Positions 1 through 10,611 of a stretch of 64,000 nucleotides of DNA are shown piece after piece; position 1 is the first letter of the stretch, and every line of letters begins with the position of its first letter. The notes under the pieces are model-generated. The model did no database searches and was not told the DNA's origin. It saw nothing but the letters and a program-made list of their open reading frames with translations. Source of the stretch: Austropuccinia psidii. Its lineage: Eukaryota > Basidiomycota > Pucciniomycetes > Pucciniales > Sphaerophragmiaceae. A program made the position numbers and the translations under genes. Where the stretch lies: contig JALGQZ010000004.1 in the NCBI GenBank assembly GCA_023105745.1, positions 68,809,112-68,873,111 of the forward strand, given 5' to 3'.

Positions 1-1009
1 TTTTTCTAGCAGTGCTGGTGTGTTGCCAGTAGAAGAATGGATTGATGTTTTATATGCCAGTTCAAGAGCTGGTATTAGTGTACACCAGTCATGGGTAAAA
101 CCATCAGAATCTTTGAATTCGAGCCCATAAGCACAGAATATTCTGATCATGGCCTCTAAGGTCTGTATCATTCTTTCTGCTAAACCATCAGTTTGACGAT
201 GGTAAGCTGTTGAGAATGATAATTTTGTCCCAAACAAGTTATGGAGATTTTTCCATAATGCTGAAGTTAACTTTGGGTCTCTGTCACTTATAATATTCTG
301 GAATAAGGCTGTATGGCTAATAACTTTATTCCATATCATTATGGCTGTGTCCATAGCTGTGTCATCTTTATGACATGGTAGGAACATGGGAGCTTTGCTA
401 TACCTGTCAACCAATACTAGGCATGCACTATAGCTGCTGTCTCCTCCTGGAGGTAATGCTGTTACCCAATCCATATGAACTATTTCCCAAGGGGATTTTG
501 GTTCTTGGATTTGGATAATTGTTCCAAATTTCTTTCCTGTGGCTCTGTTGGCGTTTTGACATCTGTCACAGGTTTGGCAGTATTCTAAAACATCTTTCTT
601 CCAATTTGGCCACCAAGAGCAGGTTGTTACCGTCTCTAGTGTCCTGTCTTCTGAAAGGTGTCCAGCTGCAACACTATCATGACACTCATGTAAAATAGTG
701 TTTATCAGGGTTCTATCTGTTAAGGCCATAACACATGTGTGTTTTTTTCTATGGTAAAGGATTCCATCAAGGAGGTGGAATCTTCCCTCATCATATGCCT
801 TTTTCCATGTTTCATGTAGTTTTGATGAAAGTGATGGGTATTTGCAGTCTTTCATTAGAAGTTGGCTTAAGATATGGCAATTTTTGTCTATCTTATAGCT
901 TTCTTTAACTTGGCTAAAGAATTCTGTGCCAATGTCTGTAACACATATTCCTTCTATATGGTGTTCTTCTTCTGGTACCCATGCTGGATTGTCAGGGGTA
1001 TTTGCTAGA
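1..1009 (-). pseudogene. R1 integrase (partial, runs off window)
   Basis: This is the integrase part of the Ty3/gypsy polyprotein of element R1. Reading the minus strand from about 1009 down to base 1 gives one open frame of about 335 codons without an internal stop. It holds an H-x-n-H...CxxC zinc module (ECHDS...GHLSED, then YCQTCDRCQ) and the start of the catalytic core with MDWVT and SDRDPK (first two acidic residues) and TAYHRQTDGLAERM (the Glu). The sequence closely follows the integrase of R2 further right. It joins the RNase H frame through a small lesion near 1005-1012, where the usual 'DGLSRW' stretch has lost bases. The C-terminal end lies outside the window. Confidence 0.85.
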
Positions 1010-1433
1010 GCCCATCTGCATTTTTATGCATATTACCAGACTTATGAACAATAGTCATATTTCTTCTATATTCTTGGATAGCAATTTGCCATCTCAGCAT
1101 ATGTCTATTTGGAGTTTTCATATTTAATAGAGATTTTACAGCATTAAAGTCTGTAATCACATCAAATACTGTTCCATCCAAATAGTAATGTAGTTTTGCT
1201 AAAGCCCACACTAAGCAGAGGCATTCTATTTGGCTTGCTTCATATCTCGCTTCTGTTGGCTTTATCTGTCTTGAAATAAAACAAATTGGTCCTCCCACTG
1301 GTTTATCATTGAGAATTTGTGTCTGGTGTAGTGCAGCACCCAGTCCTTCTCGACAAGCATCAATGTACAGCTTGAAGGGTAGTTTCCAGTCTGGCATTAG
1401 AAGAAATGGGGCATTTGTTAAGGAATTTTTCAA
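1005..1433 (-). pseudogene. R1 RNase H domain
   Basis: This is the Ty3/gypsy RNase H, which degrades the RNA of the RNA-DNA hybrid during reverse transcription. The 142-residue frame shows FKLYIDAC...GLGAALHQ, then [28 protein letters not shown] and [14 protein letters not shown], matching the order of the family's acidic motifs. It lies in the same frame as the upstream RT and is separated from it by a single in-frame TAA at 1455-1457. It ends at a stop just after NADGL, where the R2 homologue continues into a linker. Confidence 0.85.
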
Positions 1434-1454
1434 TTCCTCATATGCCTTGACTCT

Positions 1455-2552
1455 TTATTCTGTCATTTCATAGACTGTTTGTTGGTCACATAGCTTATAC
1501 AAGGATTTAGCAATTTTTGCAAAGTCCTTTATATGCTGTTTATAGTAACCAGCAACTACTAGAAATGACTGCATTTCTTTTTTGGCTTGAGGCATTGGCT
1601 TAAGTACTACTGCTGCTACTTTATTCTTGTCTATGCCTAGACTAAGTCCAAATACAACATGTCCTAGTGCTTTTAATTCACTGTATGCAAAATGACACTT
1701 TTTCAAGGAAATTTTCATATTCTCTTGGACTATTTTTTGTAGTACCCTTTCTAGTCTTGTAAGGTGATTTTCCCAAGTTTCTGAGCAAACTATGATATCA
1801 TCAATATAGATAATTAAGCATCCTTCTGATAATTCTTCAGGAAATATGGTATTCAACATTCTTTGACAATGGGAAGGCACATTTTTTATGCCAAATGGCT
1901 TTCTTAAGTATTCAAAAATTCCACAGTGGACTATTATCCTCAGTAGTTTTTTGGCATTGTCTGTGAAGACATTTTGATGAAAACCCTTTAAGGCATCCGT
2001 GTCTGTGATGGACTTAGCTTGTGACAATTGTGTCAATGTCTCATGGATCCTGGGTATTGGATACCTGTCTGGAATGGTATAGGTGTTCAGGGCTCTGAAG
2101 TTTCCTACCATCCTTGATTTTCCATTATTCCAAGTTATAATGACAGGTGTAGTGACTTCTACCTGTTCATTATGTCCTACCTTTCTTAATACTCCAAGGT
2201 CCATTAATTCTTTAATGTGTACCTCTAGGGCTTCTCTAGCTCTTGGACTGGCTGGATACGCAGGTCTTCTTAATAAAGGTGGGTAAGGTTTTTCTACATT
2301 AAGAATTATATCCACTTCATGTCCAATTATGGCACCTAGTGGCCCTTTGTCAGTTGCAAAGGCATTTTTATACTTAAATAAGAGGTCAATCAATTTTTCT
2401 TTCATTTTTTCTGTTAATTCTTGATTGAATTCTGCCTCTCTAAGTTGTTCAGATATAAAAAGTTCCTTTTCTGGAATTTTTTCTTCACTCTTAATAACTG
2501 TGATTTGTTTTTTGTTATTTAAGAAGCCAAAATTTTGGCTTTTGTTGTCTCT
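1455..2552 (-). pseudogene. R1 reverse transcriptase (3' part of split pol)
   Basis: This is the Ty3/gypsy reverse transcriptase. The frame contains [23 protein letters not shown], a fingers/palm region with [26 protein letters not shown], and the catalytic YIDD box in [13 protein letters not shown]. The expected 'MD' of the first catalytic motif reads [12 protein letters not shown]. The 5' end of this frame is cut at 2552 by the large DNA transposon; the same codon series resumes at 23388 on the far side. The frame ends at a single TAA (1455-1457), after which the RNase H continues in register, so the element was intact until recently. Confidence 0.9.
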
Positions 2553-2598
2553 CACCAGGGCGAATCTTGCGTCAATCGTCGGCGATTGACTTCACGTC
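2553..2598 (+). repeat. Left terminal inverted repeat (46 bp)
   Basis: The left TIR starts CACCAGGGCGAATCTTGCG and matches the reverse complement of 23342-23387 at 43 of 46 positions. The inner half is itself a perfect palindrome, GTCAATCG-TCGG-CGATTGAC (2571-2590), so each TIR can fold into a hairpin or bind a dimer. TCT at 2550-2552 is the target duplication. Confidence 0.95.
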
Positions 2599-2720
2599 GC
2601 ACCGCGGTCAGTATAAAATCTTGCTTCAGTCTCGTTAGTGTCACTTTATAGTCACTGGATTTAGTGGGTCACGTCACGTCAGCGTCAAGACAACGTCAAT
2701 CGTCACATGTGTCACATGAG
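2599..2720. repeat. Left subterminal motif array
   Basis: Just inside the left TIR, short copies of ACGTCA / CGTCAA (reverse complement of TGACG) recur: TCACGTCACGTCAGCGTCAAG, ACGTCAATCGTCAC and neighbours. Subterminal short-motif arrays are where TNPA-like proteins bind in plant CACTA elements. A binding role here is inferred. Confidence 0.65.
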
Positions 2721-2941
2721 AATGTCACTCAAAGCCCAAACCCGTTTCAACACTATTTGCAACGTTTGGGTAATTTCACCTAATAGCTTCTGCCTCCCCG
2801 ACGCTTAGCATGCTTACGCGCCCGCACCACCCTCCAGATGAGACTCTGACACTGCCTGCCCCCCCATCTCCGTCCTCACCACTCCTTACGCTTTCACACC
2901 CCCACCCTTACCATCCTTACGCTTGTGTAGTGCCCTCCCGA

Positions 2942-3390
2942 CATGCTCCCGACACTGCTTACAATCCTTACGCTCGCGCAGTGCCCTCCTGACATGCTCC
3001 CGACGCTGCTTACGATCATTATGCTCGCGCAGTGCCCTCCCGACATGCTCCCGACACTGCTTACGATCCTTACGCTCATGAAGTGCCCTCCTGCCATGCT
3101 CCCGACACTGCTCACCATCCTTACGCTCACGGAGTGCCCTCCCGACATACTCCCGACACTGCTTACGATCCTTACGCTCATGAAGTGCCCTCCCGACATG
3201 CTCCCGACACTGCTTACGATCCTTACGCTCGCGGAGTGCCCTCCCGACATACTCCCGACACTGCTCACCATCCTTACGCTCATGAAGTGCCCTCCCGACA
3301 TGCTCCCGACACTGCTTACGATCCTTACGCTTGCCTAGTAGGTACCCTCCCGACATGCCTCCGACGCCGCTTACCATCCTTACGCTTCCA
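2942..3390. repeat. Minisatellite 1, 51-bp unit
   Basis: Eight units of 51 bp (starts at 2942, 2993, 3044, 3095, 3146, 3197, 3248, 3299) plus a diverged ninth. Each begins CAT(G/A)CTCCCGACACTGCT and contains ATCCTTACGC and AGTGCCCTCC. Because 51 is a multiple of three, frames stay open through it on both strands, which produces spurious repeat ORFs. The ATCCTTACGC core is shared with minisatellite 2. Confidence 0.95.
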
Positions 3391-3403
3391 TACTACATCC
3401 ATA

Positions 3404-3429
3404 GTGTACGGTGGTTTGTTGGCGTACAC
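3404..3429. repeat. Degenerate hairpin of the 26-bp family
   Basis: GTGTACG (3404-3410) and CGTACAC (3423-3429) flank GTGGTTTGTTGG. This looks like a decayed member of the hairpin family found at 6245, 8153, 13132, 13272 and 19037. It lies between minisatellite 1 and gene A. Confidence 0.5.
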
Positions 3430-3885
3430 AATGGACGCCATCGCCGAAATATGCTGAGTGGCCTTCTCTGCCAACAGGACCTCAGGGGAAATTGGTCAGT
3501 ATATTCACAATGTTGTGGTTAGGGTTTAAATCATGAGACTCGCAAATTAAAACCTAATAAGTGGACTATTTAAGACAAGAATTGTGTCTCCTTTTTCGCC
3601 GACAAAATCATTTTATTTCATATCATTCAAATGGAACACTTTGCTTAGTCCTTACCTCATGAGCGTTCAATAGTTCAAAAGTTGACTTTAGTAGGTTTCT
3701 CACTACTCAACTTGATTCAATGTCTCACAGGGAAGTGATTTCATTTGCATGATATGAAATAATTTGCAAAACATCACCTCCTTCAATTTCCCGCCAAATC
3801 GCATTTTGCAAATGCGATTATTTTACTTCCACCTAGTTATCAATCAACTCGTCACCATCTATTTGCTTACTAAACTACCTCCGCG

Positions 3886-6126
3886 ATGGCCCAAACCCCG
3901 GGAAATTCAACGGAATTTAATGAACGACCAACTTCAGCCCCAGAGAGTGGAAGTGAAATATCTGATATGGCCAGTAGTCGTGAATTAGGCATTGAAGCAG
4001 AGAGCCAGTCACATGAAGATAATCAAGATCCACCAGTTCTTCCAGAATGTGAGTATACATCCATCTTGAGTATTTCTAATCTCTCAAAACCTGATATTGT
4101 GTCATAGCCTTTATTTCAGGTCAACCTCCAAGCTCTCAGAAACCGAATTTTAAAACTTATGAGAAGGAAAAGACTGTTGAACCTTGTGCACCGACAGAAG
4201 ATGATGGGCAAGATGATGTAATTTTCAGTGGGGAGGTGGAAATTATATCCAAGGAACAATTTGTCTCCAACATTGCTCAAACAATCCCAAGGCTCGAGAA
4301 AATCCAAAATGATAGTAAAATTCCTGATTATGTGCGTCAAAAGATTGCTGAAGCCATGAGCCTGCTCAAAATGGATTTGAACCGTAAGTCCATTACTAAT
4401 TCAAAACAAAGTTGATAAAAATAGCTGCTTACAATATATGGGCAGGTGTGGAGGTGGGAGAATCTCTACCTGAAGGATCTCGAGTCGTAATTGGATTTCC
4501 AGGCAAAGGATTAGGAAAAAGACCAAATATACATGCAACCAAAAAAACCAACAAAAAACGCCGTACCTTTGAAGCCGCAAAGGATTCCCGGGATCAAGGT
4601 GATGAAATGATCAATGTTGAAGGGGACGATATTGATAATGAACCTCCGCATACTGAACCCCCCCCATACTCAATGAAACAATCCATGCTGAAGCTCCACA
4701 TACTGAAAGCCCCCCGATACCCAATGAAACAATGCATGATGCAACCCCTCCCGCCTCTCCTCGGAATATTCAAGCCCCTCAAGAAAGGGAAACAATTAAA
4801 CATGATACAATGGGACGAGATATGACTGATATAATTACCGACGCTGAGCCCGAAGTGTCATCCGCTGCGAATTTTCAAGGAATATTTTTATCCCGCATGG
4901 AAGAGTTTGCAGGCATTTTGAATTATCATTCCAATATTTCTCAACAATCATGGAAAAGGGGGCTTGATAATATCAATAGGATTTACAAAAATAGATGGGA
5001 CAATTTACCAACAAAGGATGCTCATACATTCCTGCCCGTTGGTATTAAGGTGATCAGTAACCAAGATCTTAAAATGTCGGCTTGGCTGCAGGAGCTTGAG
5101 ATGGCAGGTGAGTTTTTTTTTATCTTTGTGCATGATACTTGATTATTGGCTGTTGACTGGTGATATAAATTGCAATATACAGGGTTAGATTTTTTTAAGC
5201 CAACTGAAACAGAAGCGTTTTTTGATTACAACATTTGGAATCTCAAATTGATGAAGGAATCAGCTAAACCTCCCGATAATCTCCCCAAATCTGAACAATC
5301 CTTCTTCAAAATGGTTCAGAGCCTTCTTTACCCCGCGAATCCAGTTAAACATTTTTGGGCAAATGTTATGTTTGAATCCATTAGTTTAGTCTCATACGAT
5401 GTGATTGCACCCAAACCATATGTTGCACCAACATCAAATTCGACCGATCCTCTTGGACTCGAACGGGGAGCAGTTGAATACCTTGCCTCCTGCTTGAGTA
5501 AATCGAAGCAACGTGCAACCCAACTCAGCCTTGAAGGTGGCGGGGCTGACAATGAGATATCCACAAAGCAGCACAAGAACCTGGAGGATCTAATGGATAC
5601 AGTTATCCATTTGATGATTGCGTACAACATGGTACGTGCACATACAAAGGTCGAAGTTAATGGCATCAAAGGCAAACTCACGAACTCAAAAAAAAATGAG
5701 GCCATCAAAGATCTTTTGGCGTGTCACAAGAATCACGGAATAAATCGAATTTGCTATGGTATATTAGCGGCATTCTGTGCGGCGGGGGTTCGTGGTTTGA
5801 TGGTATGCTCAGATGACTGGAGAACAAGCTCAGTTAAAGGGGCTTTATCACTAATTGACATTTCCGCAAAACTTTCAGAGGGTAAAAATCTAGTGGAGCC
5901 AGTGTGGCTATGTACTAATAAGTATATATGTAATTTACTGAATAAAAGTTTCTTCTCATCAGAGTCTTTTAACCCCACTGTACCTCTTAGATTTGAATTT
6001 GCACGATGCTTAGTATTAGACTTTGGTGATGCCTGGGTGGCGAAACGCGGTCTTGGTTCAAGTGATGAGGTCACCTTGACGGTACCCAGGTCAGCTAAAC
6101 TCACAACCAGGATTGACCCGTTTTAG
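3886..6126 (+). CDS. Gene A: unknown transposon cargo protein, 4 exons, frameshift in poly-C
   Basis: I do not recognise this protein. Exons 3886-4048, 4120-4383, 4446-5107 and 5183-6126 are joined by canonical introns (GTGAGT...TTTCAG, GTAAGT...GGGCAG, GTGAGT...TACAG) whose phases agree. The summed length is 2033 nt, one short of a multiple of three. The missing base maps to a run of eight C at about 4658-4665: downstream the register shifts, and the next motif copy (GAAAGCCCCCCGATACC) supports nine. With that base the product would be 677 residues. The N-terminal third is acidic and Ser/Pro/Glu-rich (probably disordered), with a basic KKTNKKRR stretch. The C-terminal 400 residues look globular and helical. 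It is the first gene inside the left TIR. The frameshift may be a real mutation or a homopolymer sequencing error. Confidence 0.75.
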
Positions 6127-6680
6127 ATTAGCTTTGTACTAGATATATTGTAATTTAATTTTGCAAAGTTATTTATGAATTTAATAATCATGACTTCCTA
6201 TCCTACTACTGCCCGGATGCCACAGTCTGAGTACCAATAGTAATTGTACGGGGGCATGCCTCCGTACATCATTGCAAAGACTCCGCCAAGACGCAAGCTG
6301 AGTCAGGCTTTGTGCCCGCGAGTAGCACACTTGGGGGCATTGCGGGAAGTCGCGAATAGGCAAATTGTTACTGTGTCTTTCAAGAGGACTGGGATAACTA
6401 GGGATCCGCAGCAGGATGCATATTGCATTTGCGTGTGCTTGCAATATTCCAAATGGTTGGATTGGAAAGTGATTGCATGGGAACATCAATGTGTAAAATT
6501 GAATAATGCACTATCCACTGCAATTTTCAGGTTCAGGTATTTGAGATCGTGAAGTTGCCAAGGTCAGGCGTGAGCTTTCTTTTTAGCCGCAATTAAAAAA
6601 GATTCATCCACCGCAATCCAATTTAGGTGATATTAATAAATCAGTAATCATTTGGTTTCATTTCATTTTCTGCTGCAAGC
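6127..6680. other. Intergenic space A-B
   Basis: This space lies between gene A's stop and gene B's probable first exon. It holds the hairpin at 6245-6268 and AT-rich sequence upstream of 6681. The open frames here on both strands cross the hairpin and show no recognisable motif. Confidence 0.5.
6245..6268. repeat. Hairpin motif H1
   Basis: Near-palindrome TGTACGG-G-GGCATGCC-T-CCGTACA centred on GCATGC, 119 bp after gene A's stop. It belongs to the family with arms ATGTWCG...CGWACAT and a GGCRYGCC-like centre that recurs in the gene gaps of this transposon. Confidence 0.8.
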
Positions 6681-8024
6681 ATGCCATTCACGAAAAAAGG
6701 AAAAGAGCGTAAAAGGGAACTCGCGAGAAAGCGTCGGGCTGAGGAAGGAAAGTGTGAGTTTCTCACTTAATCTCAGTGTATATATATAGATATATATATA
6801 TGCTTCCACATTTATGTGGCACCCTCATTGGGCCCCACGGAAGAACATTGGCTTTAGTCGGTTCAGATTGTGCCAATGTCCTGTGGGCTCTAAAGGGAAG
6901 TCAAAGGATGTGTGCCGAAGAAAGCTGCTTGGCAGTATCTGATATCTTTTGTGCTTCAACACATAGTGATCCCGCAACCACTCGGGAATAGTAGCAGATC
7001 CCAAAAGACAAATGAGCGCAAAACGACCCGAATGAATAGGTTTTTTTCCTCCTCTCGCCCAACAGCACAAATATCAATGCCAGTATCAGCAAATATCACC
7101 CCAAGTGAAATTCGGAGGGTGGTGGATGTCAATCAGATCAAACGCATTCACTTTGGCCGTGTGGCAATTTTCTCTTCAACCGGATTACTCATTGCCCTTG
7201 TTGAATTCCGACCATTCACAACAATGAGTGAAGTCGAGGTCAATCAATGGGATGAATTATCACAATTCTTATTTCGCAAAAAGAGGTTCACTGACCCTAT
7301 TGCAACAAATGGAGCATTACTGGAGGGATTTATGTTCGCGATTGGGTGGCGCAAATGCACCACGAAGAATGAACAATTTGGTCTGTATGGTAGTGCTGGC
7401 AAAATTGAAAATGCAAAAGATGAATGGCGGGACCGAGGTGCCAATCTTAGCTCGGTGGGTCGCATTCTAGGTCAATCCTTACGATATGTTGGGGATAATT
7501 TATTTCAGAAGATTCAAAATTGCTACAACTCATTGGGGGTTCCGTCTTTTGATCAAGTCAACTATGAAGGCAATAATCCCGCAAATCAGGGTGCATGTGA
7601 GTTTGCTTCGGCACTCACTTTCACCATGAATGGATTCAAAAACGCACCTCATGTTGATAAGGATGCATTGCTGTATGCTTCGGGATGGTGGTTTCAAGCT
7701 GATAAGCGGACCGGCCAGATTCAAAGAGATGCGTCAAAGCGGTGTACAGGGGGAAAATTGATTTTCCCAAATGAGCATTTTTGGATTGATCTATCCGCAT
7801 GTCATGGGCTCATTCAGGTAGTGTGGGCCAGTAGTACATTTGTTCATTATACTGATCCAGCACAGGACAACGAAAGCACGACACTAGTGGGTATGTCCGC
7901 ACAATGCTCAAGGAGGTTGGCAAAAACAATGCGGCAAACAAGCCATGGCTATTATGAGATTGCCAAGAGAGCGGGCTATCAAATCAGGGATGGTAATACA
8001 ATCTCATGCCGATTCAAAGAGTGA
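6681..8024 (+). CDS. Gene B: TET/JBP-like 2OG-Fe(II) dioxygenase
   Basis: TET/JBP enzymes oxidise methylated pyrimidines in DNA using Fe(II), O2 and 2-oxoglutarate. The long exon (about 6901-8024, no internal ATG needed) carries the fungal Tet-like domain. The iron ligands are H-x-D in FKNAPHVDKD (codons 7650 and 7656), and the distal His is in STFVHYT (codon 7845). Between them lie GWWFQAD, then GGKLIFPNEHFWIDLS and GLIQVVWASS, in the expected double-stranded beta-helix order. A short basic first exon (ATG 6681, donor GTGAGT at 6754) fits a phase-1 join at 6901 through an AAG acceptor, which is unusual, so the N-terminus is uncertain. The usual 2OG-binding Arg region reads TTLVGMSAQCSRR. Basidiomycete TET/JBP genes are known to travel with transposons. 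Confidence 0.85.
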
Positions 8025-8152
8025 GGCAGTCGGAATAGCAGCGTGATTGGTAGATGATGGTGGGGTAAGGCAGAGGACAATATACACCAGGATTGGATGG
8101 ATTCGAGTGCGGGAGATAGGGTGTCTCACAGGAAAAAGGGGTGAAGTGGATT

Positions 8153-8178
8153 ATGTACGGAGGCATGCCATCGTACAT
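8153..8178. repeat. Hairpin motif H2
   Basis: A 26-bp near-palindrome, ATGTACGGAGGC-ATGCCATCGTACAT, 129 bp downstream of gene B's stop. Same family and similar distance from the gene end as H1 after gene A. Confidence 0.85.
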
Positions 8179-8202
8179 ATGCCAGGTTTGTTGCTCTTGT
8201 CC

Positions 8203-8812
8203 AGGATCCCAACGCTTCACACGCGAATCCTTATGCTTGTGCAGGTGCCGACAATGCTAAAAGTTTCTTACGCCTATGCGGGGTGCCAAGGCTTCACATG
8301 CCAATCCTTACGCCTGGGCAGGTTCCCGACAACTCACACGCCAATCCTTACGCCTGTGCAGGTTCCCGACAGCTCACACGCCAATCCTTACGCCTGTGCA
8401 GGTTCCCGACAGCTCACACGCCAATCCTTACGCCTGTGCAGACTCCCAAAAGCTCACACGCCGATCCTTACGCCTGTGCAGGCTCCCGACAGCTCACACG
8501 CCAATCCTTAGGCTTGTGAAGGTTGCCAACAATGCTGACAATTTGTTATGCCTGTGCAGGCTCCCGAAAATTCACACGCCAATCCTTACGCCTGTGCAGC
8601 CTCCCGACAGCTCACACGCGAATCCTTAGGCTTGTGAAGGATGCTAACAATGCTGACAATTTCTTACGCCTGTGCAGGCTCCCGACAATTCACACGCCAA
8701 TCCTTTCACCTGTGCAGGCGCCCGACAGCTCACACGCCAATCCTTACGCCTTTTCAGGCTCCCGACAGCTCACACGCCAATCGTTACGCTTGTGAAGGTT
8801 CCCGACAATTTA
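8203..8812. repeat. Minisatellite 2, 40-bp unit
   Basis: About 15 tandem units of 40 bp, typical unit G(T/C)TCCCGACAGCTCACACG then CCAATCCTTACGCCTGTGCAG, with more diverged units at about 8203-8320, 8522 and 8640. It shares CCCGACA and ATCCTTACGC with the 51-bp minisatellite 1, so the two are related. A 40-bp period shifts frame each unit, yet three units (120 bp) stay in frame; the open frames here are artefacts. Confidence 0.93.
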
Positions 8813-8815
8813 AAC

Positions 8816-9230
8816 AATTCAATACATGACTAAGATTAATAGCGTGTGACCATAGGAACGGCAATTTCTCATGAATCTGGAGTGGATTGCTCACATGCCG
8901 GAACCTCCCGCTTTTTTACAGTTAAGATTTGATATGGCTCTAAACAATGGAGGAAGAAAATATAGAAGGCAGGAATGGTGACTATTGGCGCATTTTTGGC
9001 AAAAGATTTTCTCACATACAAAAATACTAACTCAAACTTTTGGTGGGGCACTTACGAAAATTATTCTCACCCAATAGTAAATATGAATCATTGAGGAATT
9101 ATAATAAATTCACGTGAACAAAAAACGTAAGAGAAATTGAAAATATCTTTCATTGAATACAAATAATTTATCTAAAGGAGTGTATTACAAAAGGTAAAAA
9201 GAGGAAAGAATACGATTTTTTTTGTGGATT
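8816..9230. other. Intergenic space between minisatellite 2 and gene C
   Basis: No gene, hairpin or repeat was recognised. It is the 3' flank of gene C (minus strand) and becomes AT-rich towards 9230, compatible with a polyadenylation region. Confidence 0.4.
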
Positions 9231-10611
9231 TTATTTTTCTAAGAATTTGGAGACTATCCCGGTGATGTCCTCCATTGGATAAGCCTCTATCGCCTCGCCA
9301 AGGAGGGAGTTTAGTTCCTCCCGGAATTCCCGGTGCATCTCATTTCGATGAGTTGCATCCACGAAAGGAATCATGTGGAGCAACCGACGATGCTCCAACA
9401 AGATTCGGTTGATCGATTCGTGGACGATGGCTCGAGGAATCATTAGTATTGGGCGCAGGTCGGTGAATTCCTGGCGAGCGTCATCGTAGGAATGAGAGGA
9501 GCTTGGCACCGGGGGGGAGGAGGCTGTTGGGTTCTCGGCGTCAATGGGAGGGATATCCGGGGAAGGAACCGGGGTAGGAGTGGTGGGAGGGGGAACAGGA
9601 GGGGAAGGTGGGGGAGTGGGTGAAGAAGAAGGTGGAGGGGGAGGGGGAGGAGGGGAACCGACTGGCGTATCGTCGATGATGATAATGGAGCGGGGAGTTG
9701 CGGGACGAGCTGGAGATGGTCGAAGGAGGGGTGAGGAAAAGTTGAGTTGAGTTAAAAAGGTGAAATAGGGACTTACCAAAAGGTTCCTCCGTTGATTGCG
9801 TAGGAGCCACCTCAGGTTGAGGCTCACGAGTCGCAATGTCCTCAGGTGGTTTGGAGGATGGACTCGGGCCAGGAATAGGTGGCTCATCGTGCTGGGAGGC
9901 TTCTACAAAAGGAGGAAGAGTCAGTTAACTTGATGCGAAAGTGAAAATGAGAAAAGAGAAAGTTGGCTGCTTACCGCGGAATAAGTCCTCAGACCATCGG
10001 GTGCCACTCGGGCCTGGAGTGGGTTGCCGCGGGGTTTGCTCGCAAGGCAAAGTAGGAACGGGAGAGTCTTGTCGGGGGGGATTAGGGGGGTTTGGTTCTA
10101 TGAGTAATGGAAAAAAGTGAGTATTATTGCGTGAAGATAAATGAGAGAAGGAGGAGAAAGAAAACTTACTTTGGCATTTGAATCCCATCGGTGACAAGAC
10201 ATGGTGACGATCAGCCCAAGCTCGAATGTCCTCTTTCCATTGCCATCCTTCATCGGCCGGATAATCACTTCGCTCAGGTCGAGGAGTGAAGTGACCATTG
10301 GATGGTGGCCTAGGAGGGGGGGTGGACAAATCGATGCTTGAGGGGACTGGGCTAATCGTCCTGAATCGTTCCCGCTGGCCTGTTTGGGGTCCCGGGGTCC
10401 ACTCACGCTCGGAAATCGTTTCATCATCATCGGCCACAAAGGAGTCCTGGCGAGGGCGTCTTGGGCGGGAACTCCTCTGGCCGCAGGGTCGGAAGGGGCG
10501 GACGACGAACGAACATTTCTTGTGTGCTTGTCGGCAAGCATCACAAGCGTCGGTCGTCGTCGAGGAACGAATGCAGGGGATACCCCGCTTGGTGCATAAT
10601 GTGCACGACAT
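9231..10611 (-). CDS. Gene C: Zn2Cys6-type zinc cluster protein, 4 exons
   Basis: Predicted 389-residue protein. Minus-strand exons 10611-10170, 10097-9975, 9902-9777 and 9709-9231 are joined by GTAAG...TAG or CAG introns, all phase 1, summing to 1170 nt. The N-terminus holds C3-x2-C6-x6-C13-x9-C23-x2-C26-x6-C33, the exact spacing of fungal binuclear Zn2Cys6 DNA-binding clusters, followed by basic RPRRPR. A long Ser/Pro-rich linker with a run of prolines follows. The last 100 residues (from about SYDDARQEF) look helical and could oligomerise. A TTTTTAG sits directly before the ATG, so an upstream exon is possible. It is likely a DNA-binding protein of the transposon, perhaps a TNPA-like accessory factor; that role is inferred. 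Confidence 0.8.

Noticed and set aside
2810..3457. Several overlapping repeat-rich ORFs on both strands
   Set aside because: They are produced by the 51-bp minisatellite, whose period is a multiple of three; frames are open on both strands with no start context or splice support.
6776..6991. 71-codon plus-strand ORF before gene B
   Set aside because: It lies in the putative first intron and in a different frame from the TET/JBP exon; no motif.
2942..8812. CRISPR-like arrays
   Set aside because: Units are contiguous tandem repeats with no unique spacers, in a eukaryotic transposon.
8047..8829. Repetitive Ser/His/Ala-rich plus-strand ORFs
   Set aside because: They lie within the 40-bp minisatellite and change reading only by register; not genes.
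9544..9750. Poly-glycine ORF on plus strand
   Set aside because: Antisense shadow of the proline run in gene C, whose splice phases and zinc cluster are strong.
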